Of a stretch of 64,000 nt of DNA, positions 57,201-64,000 are shown in pieces; positions within the stretch are counted from its first letter, which is position 1, and the number at the start of each line of letters is the position of its first letter. The position numbers and the translations under genes are program-made. The stretch is from Parapristionchus giblindavisi (taxonomy: Eukaryota; Nematoda; Chromadorea; Rhabditida; Diplogasteridae). The notes beneath the pieces are model-generated. The model did no database searches. It was not told where the DNA came from and saw only the letters and a program-made list of their open reading frames with translations. The stretch is from assembly GCA_943737045.1 (NCBI GenBank), contig CALSFV010000023.1:954001-1018000 (forward strand), in the 5' to 3' direction.

Positions 57201-59866
57201 GTTATGCTCTAGTCTAGCAATTATTCCATGACAAACAAAGACAGGCATCGGAGAAAGTGTGTAGAAATTATATAGGAAATAGTTATGAATATCGAAAATG
57301 GTTAAATTGATCTAAAGATGGCGATATGATTCATGATATTGATTATATGTAACTGACTTGTACTAATGATATGAGACATCGGAACGTTGGACCATACATG
57401 GGACTATGATATATTAACAACCAGGCCATTACAATATCTATTAAGATTTCTATTGGACCATATATATAACAGTAATACTCCAGGAACCTGCAACATAATG
57501 TAGAGGGTGTGATTGTAAAAAAATTCTATATTTTTTTGAATAGCTTACGGAATAAAATAATATCGATCGAGTGTGAAGTTCATGAGAATAACACGTAGAG
57601 AATAAAGTGGATTTATTAAAAACACGAGATGGTGTGAGACATTTCACCTGTGGTTAACGTGGTTGTCACGATATAATTGCACGTGTGATGTAAATTGCTA
57701 CTGTGATACCTGATGTTAAATTATAAAATGAATCTTTTGAACCAAGAGCACAAGTTGTTACAAACCATTATGTGGTTTGGGGGAATAGGAACTGTATGTT
57801 TTGAATTGAATATAGCATTGTATATCATATCATATTGTAGTTTGGACGCGACCACACTTCAGCTGATCACTAAATATAATATTCTCAGACCTGACTTTTT
57901 GGAACGAAAAATGGATTGGGGTGAGACATTGGTATTACAGATCGGTTCCTCATGAATACAAATGTGATCTGTATCTTCGTGTGGCTCGTCTCTATCTCGA
58001 TGCGGGTAATGGAGAACAATCAGAGAAGGCTCTCAATCGTGTATCACTTCTCATTCAAACTGCTGACAACAAGGATGATGATATGAACATCACATATAAG
58101 GTACGGTAACATTGATCTTTGATCTTTGTTAAATAGTACCATTGATGGGGTAATGTAGTTTGGTAATTGTTCTTTGTTTCGTGAAAAAATCATCCGATTG
58201 GTACGAACCAGTGCTCTTTCGATCTTTTTAAATCACGATAATTACAGGCTTTGCACGCTCGTGTGCTTGACTCACGTCGTCGCTTCATCGATGCAGGTGA
58301 ATGATTTTTGATCTTTTGGTTCTTATCCTTTGATTTTTTTAAGGTGCTCGTCTACATGAACTTTCCTGTTGTCGTCAACTTTCACATGGAGATCAGATGG
58401 AAGCTCTATCAAATGCTATCACTTGTACTCTGCTTGCACAACCTGGTTAGTTAATAATCATTTACTATTTTAATAGTCCTTTCATATTTCTTCAACAACA
58501 AAAAACTGTTGATTGTTAAGGAAAGCAGCGTTCCCGTATGTTGACGGCTCTATACAAAGATGAGAGAAGTGCGAGTACAAAGGCATTCGCTCTTCTAGAG
58601 AAGACTTATCTGTGTAGGATCATCAAGGAAACAGAGGTTAGCCTTTCGATGTCTCTTCATTATTTGAACACTTGGTAACTTTTGTCATAAAAGAATAGTG
58701 GCTCATCTCACTATAGTAGATATATTAATAATAATTGTAGGGCTGTGTTACATTTTCAAAACGTGCGCACGTGGACGTGTACACGTTTTGAAAATGTAAC
58801 ACCGCATAATGGATGAATAGTAGTGTTAGTCCATCTCATCATATTAGGTAGCTGAATTCGAGAGCTCCCTCAAGCCTCATCAGATCACCAATGAGAATGG
58901 AGAGAATATTATCAGAAACGTATGTTTTTTATATATAACGATAAATATCAGCTAATTATCGTTCTCTAAAATTCTTGAAATATTTGTGAAACATGAATGT
59001 GCGCGGGTATACATGGGCATCATACATAAAAGTATGGTCGTCTGCAATCTTTTGAATGTGTCAAAAGCTATAATTTCTTTAGTATGTTCTATTTAGGTAT
59101 TGATGGAACACAATCTACTGGCTTCTTCTAATGTCTATCTATCTATCTCATTGTCTGCACTAGGAGCTTTACTTGGAATTGGAGAAGAACAGGCTGAAAA
59201 GGTGAAATATTGATTGATTGTTTGATTGATTGATTGATCAATTGGAAGAATGATTCCTTCACGATGACCTTTTCGTTTTGAGACAGCTCTTGGATGATTA
59301 CTGTAAAATGTAATGAACTGATTATCTTTGTAGGTAGCATCGGATATGATCTCGACTTCTCGTCTACAAGCGACAATCGATCAAGTCAATTCAAGAGTAC
59401 AATTCCATCGTTTGTTATTTTCATTATATTGCTTAAAATATTATCAAAGCATCTTAGGTTCTTTAATTTTGCGGTTCATATTATGTAGCTTCATTATTAT
59501 CATAGTAAGTCTTCGACAATTTGAAAACCGAGAATATTTTTGCTTGATATTAAATGTTTAAAAAATACTTACCCCGTTTCATTACTGTAGATTCCTTGAA
59601 ATATGTAATGACTATTGAAGAGACGAGTGCAATCGAACGATGGGATCAACACATATCAGATTTCTGTGAACAAGTCACCAAGGTTCCTTATTTTATCTCC
59701 AACTTTATTGTTGACCAAACTTTATCCCATTAAGAAGTTATTGTAAATAGTGCAAATAGTAGTGTAATGTTTATTCTTTTGGATATTTGTATATTTTGAT
59801 CTCTTTCAGGTCTACGACGCAATCTGCTCAAAACATCCAGAATTTGTAGAGTCGATCGATGCATAG
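54285..59866 (+). CDS. csn-4: COP9 signalosome complex subunit 4
   Basis: Orthologue of CSN4, a PCI-domain scaffold of the COP9 signalosome that removes NEDD8 from cullins. Fourteen exons, 426 residues (human 406): 54285..54352, 54399..54490, 54539..54633, 54788..54880, 55063..55166, 57941..58100, 58248..58296, 58344..58445, 58521..58636, 58848..58919, 59097..59201, 59334..59409, 59591..59682, 59810..59866. Phases agree throughout. Landmarks: MVVSRQLVNYV, LQPRAISYEEQ, NAANHLSAIPLESGQR, YLRVARLYLDAG, ARVLDSRRRFIDA (all helical-repeat region), KQRSRMLTALYKDERS, then the PCI/winged-helix part VLMEHNLLASS, LGALLGIGEEQAEKVASDMI and LQATIDQVNSRVQFH. The exon 1 boundary was chosen because it is the only donor there giving the right phase, leaving introns of 46 and 48 bp. 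The 2774-bp intron 55167-57940 hosts an antisense gene. Confidence 0.93.
55632..56566 (-). CDS. nested multi-pass membrane protein, chemoreceptor-like
   Basis: Lies wholly within, and antisense to, the largest CSN4 intron. Seven exons, 214 residues: complement(55632..55724, 55769..55861, 55923..55992, 56040..56124, 56169..56250, 56297..56408, 56457..56566), all GT-AG and in phase. At least four hydrophobic spans are visible: TLLFTLTTILYHGNVIGMAL, LTVTGIHGTLAFTVMITLNI, SLLTFALPLTGLFCTL and FSLIFSFINTGIVNNGIHLV. The basic, helical segment ARASGERANKILSYQLY before the third span and the ending IHLVLVPNYRK resemble nematode serpentine chemoreceptors (cytoplasmic loop, last span, then a YR tail). 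It is short for a seven-span receptor; upstream exons may be missed, since an AAG acceptor touches the chosen ATG. The family call is by texture only. Confidence 0.6.
58744..58807. mobile_element. minimal Harbinger-like hairpin (family 1 relative)
   Basis: A 64-bp palindrome with ends TGTGTTACATTTTCAAAACG and CGTTTTGAAAATGTAACACC, then GCATAAT, in the CSN4 intron 58637-58847. The termini match the ends of the 50796-51047 element, so it looks like an internally deleted copy reduced to its terminal repeats. Confidence 0.6.
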
Positions 59867-60234
59867 GACTATCGATCGATATATTGATTTTCTATTCTAT
59901 ATCCGGGTCGTCCTCTTATTATATTGTAATAATCATTGTCGTGTCAATCATGTACTTCATCCCTCAATACTACCGATGGATAAATGTAATATTTGTATGA
60001 ACATTCTGCAATTTCGATTTTTTGGTATGGTATCAAGGGGGCATGAATCTGTATATAAAGGGGGGCTAGAGTGGACAGACACGCTCAGTATAGATTCTAT
60101 TAGGATATTCCCATTAATTCGTTCACAAAGCGTAGTGAGAACCATCGTCAGAAATCGATTATCTATTTTCTTTCGCTCATATTCTAGAGTTGCCTAGAGT
60201 CATGAGTTGCTAGTTGACTTTCCACAGACTGCAA

Positions 60235-61202
60235 CAGGGCTGTGCATTTTCCGATTTTCCGAATTTTCCGAGAAAAATCGGAAAATTTTCCGAATTTTTA
60301 AAATTTTTCCGAACCTTTAAAGTTTTCCGAATTTTAAAGAAAAATATAATAATATCTTTATTATGCTGGTACATAATGAACAATACATAGGACACAAACA
60401 AGAAAAATGGTTGGATACATAATTTACTATGCCACAACGGGGCAGCATAAGTATAGTAGTGGAAATCGAAAAAGTTAACTTAAGAAGAAGAGCTACATAT
60501 AATTGATCTAATTGAATTACTAAACGACTTTGGATTAGGACATATAATCGAGCTATTGGGAAGAGAGTTCCAAACGTTTACAATACGGTTTGAAAAGAAA
60601 TGAGAGAAACGAGTGGATCTACAAGGGTGTTTACGAAGAATATAGTTGTGTCTACGGGAAATTCTAGAGGGTGAAGATAAAAGAAAGGTGGGATTGTCTA
60701 TACTAACTAGTCCATGCACTACTTTATAAGTGAAACTCAAGTCTATAAGGGTGCGTCTTTGCTCAAGGAGATCAAGGTTGAGGTGTGATAATCGATTCGA
60801 ATAAGAGGTAGGAGTGAGACCGCATTTGGCATATATATACTAAATAGAAGAAAGTCGATTTTTATGATTACGGTGCTTGGGAGATATTCCACTCGTGATA
60901 TTTAATATGCAAGTATACGGTAATTTGCATCAATTGCTCTTCCTTGCTACAAACATTCCCTTCCTTGGTTATGACTTTTAATTATTTATTGTTGTATTAT
61001 GTTCTTGATATTGTTCTTTGTTGATGTTGTGATTTTCATGACTTGAATAAAACAATAATTTTGTTAAACACGAAAATTTATATATTTTGAGGCAAATTTC
61101 GATTTTTCCGAAATTTTCCGTATTTTCCGAATTTTCCGAAAAATAATTTCGGAAAATTTCCGTTTTCCGAAATTTTCGAAAACAATTTTCCGCACAGCCC
61201 TG
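60235..61202. mobile_element. hAT-like element containing a LINE fragment
   Basis: 968 bp. Ends CAGGGCTGTGC and GCACAGCCCTG, with subterminal TTTTCCGA-type repeats, flanked by an exact 8-bp duplication, GACTGCAA (60227-60234, 61203-61210). Relative of 31802-32250 in design. The interior carries the tail of a non-LTR retrotransposon reverse transcriptase rather than a transposase. Confidence 0.85.
60480..60870 (-). pseudogene. non-LTR retrotransposon RT C-terminal fragment
   Basis: Reads from about 60830 down to the stop at 60480: SNRLSHLNLDLLEQRRTLID, SFTYKVVHGLVSID, then FFSNRIVNVWNSLPNSSI and a short Ser-rich tail. The R...L.L..LE.RR...D....YK..HG and FF..R....WNSLP patterns are typical of the C-terminal end of Jockey/CR1-type LINE ORF2. 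The endonuclease and catalytic RT core are absent and a stop lies upstream at about 60840, so only a 3' fragment is present. Confidence 0.8.
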
Positions 61203-61577
61203 GACTGCAATGACTATTTGAAGAATCTTAGATGATGTCTCTTTTCAGACATCACAAATTCTAGACCTCATATCTTTAGTGATCGGACAATTGCACATTC
61301 CCTAGGTAGAATTTGACAAACTACGTGCAAATTTTATGTCAGCAAGCCGATTTCTTGATGTGAAGGCAAGGAAACTAAATTTTGATGATTGCATTATTTA
61401 GATCCAGTAAAAAGTATATAAAAATCGATAATTGGGATTGTTCAATTCGAACTAATCTATTATCTCATTGACTCTGACTCTGATGATGGAAGTGATTTCT
61501 TTCACTGCCTCTCTCCCATCTCTATCTCTAGTTTTCTTCGTTCGCATACTTTCTTATATACCATCACTTGTAGGACT

Positions 61578-62461
61578 ATGTCGACTCTTTTTCTATTCTA
61601 TATTTGTGTATCCTCTCATATCAATGTATACTCCAACAAGAATATTACTACAATTGTGAATTCAGTATCTTTATATTCATTGCATGGCCAATATGGAGAA
61701 CATACAGTATCGGCCAAAAGTCATCATTCACCTTCAGGGCATCAAAAAAATTTGTTGAAGGACTGATTTTGAAACCCTACCGTTCAGAGGCAGGTCTACC
61801 AAAATTATGGTTCTTCCAGAGGCAGCGTTGCAATATGTCAAATATAGATTTCCTCTTTTTTTAAATTCTGATTCCTTTCAGACACGCAGCAAACGTCTAT
61901 TCGGTTGCTACACCCTTAAACTTGCGCTTTCTCTCTTCCACATCTCTCGTTCCTGCGCCATTTTTAAATGAAATCTCTTATTTTGAAAGTTCCAGTACAT
62001 TTTAGAGATGTTCACAAAAGTTTTTACTCTATTAATGAAGTTTAATCTTTGATCTATATATTTTGATCTTTAATATTTGTCCTCAATTTTTCAAACAATG
62101 GATGAAAAATGACGGTCTTCGACAGTTTTTCTTAGTTGTTGAAATTGATTTGTTATTTTATGTTAAAAGAAGATAAATCTCACATTAAAAAAACTTGAAA
62201 TATCGATTGTTTTGTTTGAAAAATCATGGACAAAGATGAAAGATCATTGGACAACCTCTATGTCTGCAGAAATGTCTATTGCATTCTTTACAAGATAGGA
62301 AGTTGTTCCGTTTCAGTGCTAGATCAGTGATAGAGTGGCCAGATGATCAGACGAGATCGATGGGCAGAGACGCAGAGAGTCATCGCGCGCGCACTGAACT
62401 CGATTTAGCAACACTATTGAGACGGGTGGCGGGAGGGGATAACATCACTGAAAAAAATTAA
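61578..62461 (+). CDS. possible small secreted-peptide gene (weak)
   Basis: A TTGTAG acceptor is followed by an ATG at 61578 and a hydrophobic start (MSTLFLFYICVSSHINVYS) resembling a signal peptide. A donor at about 61707 (ACA|GTATCG) could join in phase to an exon starting at 61881 after TTTCAG, which reads TRSKRLFGCYTLK and contains a dibasic KR. A further open stretch at 62279-62461 ends LLRRVAGGDNITEKN, but I cannot join it in phase. Peptide precursors can look like this, but so can chance frames. Confidence 0.25.
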
Positions 62462-64000
62462 AATTTCAAAAATAATAATTTTGAGAAAATAATGATTCTA
62501 AATGACTTTAATATTTTTATTGGGACAGATTTCGATGTAAATGTAGAAATATAGGCGAAAATATGGAGAACTTTTCCCTGCCGGCCAGAAATTTATTTAG
62601 TTGATAAAGCTGAGTAAGATAATAAAAAAATTATGATAACCTGCAAATAGATATATTTATCTACATGCTCAGATTTAAACTATACAGGTATATAAAACAA
62701 GAATAATAGATCGGGGAGATGGCTCATTGTTGGGACCATACCTCGCACGTGTCAGTAGTCCTATGTAAAGCTTGAAGTGATGAGCAGGATCTTGTATGGA
62801 TTAACGAATACCATCAATAATATTGAGTAGTACATAGAATATTAGGTGGTGGAAGCCGATGTTACTGCTTGACATGAGATAATCTCTAAGATGGACTTAC
62901 ACTGAGAGATGCAATTGGGGAATGGTAGGTAGTACTAGATCAGGGATAGAAAAGAGTATGGATAACAAAGATGTGAACATAGTTGGATATTCACTATTGA
63001 TTAATAACGATTTGAAGTGTGAAAGTGAATTGAAGTGTGAATATGTCTAAATGACTGTAATAAATCACTTGACACGGGGAAGGCTAATTAAGTTAAGCTA
63101 ATTTATTGTGATGTGCATACAAGATCGCTCTTTTTTTGCAAAATCTACTATTTTTGCGATTTTGTAATGCTTTAAATTGACGCTTAATAACAATATGATT
63201 TATGATCATGGTAGATTCCATAACTACAGTAATCCATATATCTATCAGATTTCAGTGACAGTATGCTTATAATTTCTCATATTAGGGTTAGTTTTTCAAT
63301 TTGTATTATTGTTTGAGACCATTAACTTTATACCATTTGACTACAAGTACTAGAAATGTAATAAAAAGTATCAAAATGATATCTATTTTTTGATACTGTA
63401 TCTGTGTTGTTTTTTAGTATCTCTAAGGTATGCATTGACTATGGTATGGTAGGTAAACATTGCTACGAAAAACTGCACTGAATATGTTAATAGTAATTTT
63501 GAAATTAATTTCAGTTCAAGCAAAATAAAGCAAAAGTTCATATTATCAATGAAATTATTTCGTCCCTGCTTATACACCGATATGTAGCCCCGCCCATTTC
63601 TGATAAACCATATTTACATAGCGATTATGGCTCCGCCCATTTAACTTCACGGGCTTGGAAACCGCTAACAAACAACAAGTTCCCCAAAATCTTTATTCAT
63701 TTTATCTTTGAGAAAATGTTCGTCGCACTCCAACGCTGCCCATCCACCTTCAGACATCCGTCGAGTAGATTCGCCATCTTACGAAGAAGTTGAAAACCTT
63801 CCGCGGATGACATCGTCGATGAAGTTGATGAAGAAGATTATGCTAATACAATCAAAAATTATCATAGACAGCCACTTTTCTAACTAAGAATAGCAAAACA
63901 ATAACAGATTCATGGATACTAATAAATAGTTCATGATCTAAAAGGTGTAGAGTTTAAAATTTTCAAAAAGAAAGTGGACCTATTTTCTCTTTTTTTAACA
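62462..64000. other. window end, no gene resolved
   Basis: AT-rich, with TAGCCCCGCCCATTTCTGAT and GGCTCCGCCCATTTAACTTC repeated near 63586-63650. Short open frames at 63710-63880 on both strands look weakly codon-like, but no splice chain can be completed before the window ends. Confidence 0.35.

Noticed and set aside
61881..61970. Insulin-like or neuropeptide precursor exon (KRLFGCY…)
   Set aside because: A dibasic site alone is weak; cysteine spacing does not fit an insulin chain. Recorded only as a low-confidence possible gene.
63710..63880. Plus-strand frame containing PSYEEVENLP, and a neighbouring frame DDIVDEVDEEDY
   Set aside because: Both look codon-like but lie in different frames without a splice pair, and the window ends soon after; not enough to call a gene.
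1..64000. CRISPR arrays, operons or prokaryotic signals
   Set aside because: No direct-repeat/spacer pattern and abundant spliceosomal introns; the sequence is eukaryotic.

Overview
This window is nuclear eukaryotic DNA that reads as a free-living-type nematode. The supporting signs are: AT-rich sequence; small exons split by introns of about 36 bp to several kb; clear orthologues of conserved animal genes; an astacin-type metalloprotease fragment; a chemoreceptor-like multi-pass gene; Tc1/mariner remnants; and, for most genes, a splice-acceptor AG lying 0-20 bases upstream of the start codon with no obvious upstream donor, as expected for spliced-leader trans-splicing. I cannot name the species. 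No operons, rRNA genes or CRISPR arrays are visible.

Layout. 1-2984: no gene recognised. 2985-5360 (minus): seven-exon orphan gene for a secreted cysteine-containing protein. 6191-6263: tRNA-Lys(CTT). 7155-10484 (minus): thirteen-exon gene for an unrecognised 365-residue protein. 10485-20276: repeats and low-complexity DNA, including a long foldback element and a dead mariner with a second foldback nested in it. 20277-26892 (plus): gene built from repeated exon modules, with an introns-within-palindromes structure. 27508-28268: another foldback. 28781-29169: broken astacin-like fragment. 30613-40424 (minus): GnT-II/MGAT2 (gly-20 type), Golgi N-glycan branching enzyme, complete in 14 exons. 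44553-53968 (minus): WDR36/UTP21, small-subunit processome WD40 protein, complete in 24 exons. 54285-59866 (plus): COP9 signalosome subunit 4, complete in 14 exons, divergent from UTP21 across 316 bp. 55632-56566 (minus): a seven-exon multi-pass membrane gene nested inside the largest CSN4 intron. 60235-64000: a hAT-like element carrying a LINE fragment, then poorly resolved sequence.

The three recognised housekeeping genes (N-glycan maturation in the Golgi, pre-rRNA processing in the nucleolus, cullin deneddylation in nucleus and cytosol) do not form one pathway; their adjacency is positional. The main architectural theme is that nearly every long intron contains inverted-repeat DNA: hAT-like elements with 8-bp target duplications, Harbinger-like elements with 3-bp duplications, elements flanked by TTAA, mariner remnants, and nested palindromes up to 2.6 kb. 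Exon models below were assembled by hand from splice sites, reading phase and remembered family motifs; no alignment or transcript evidence was available.
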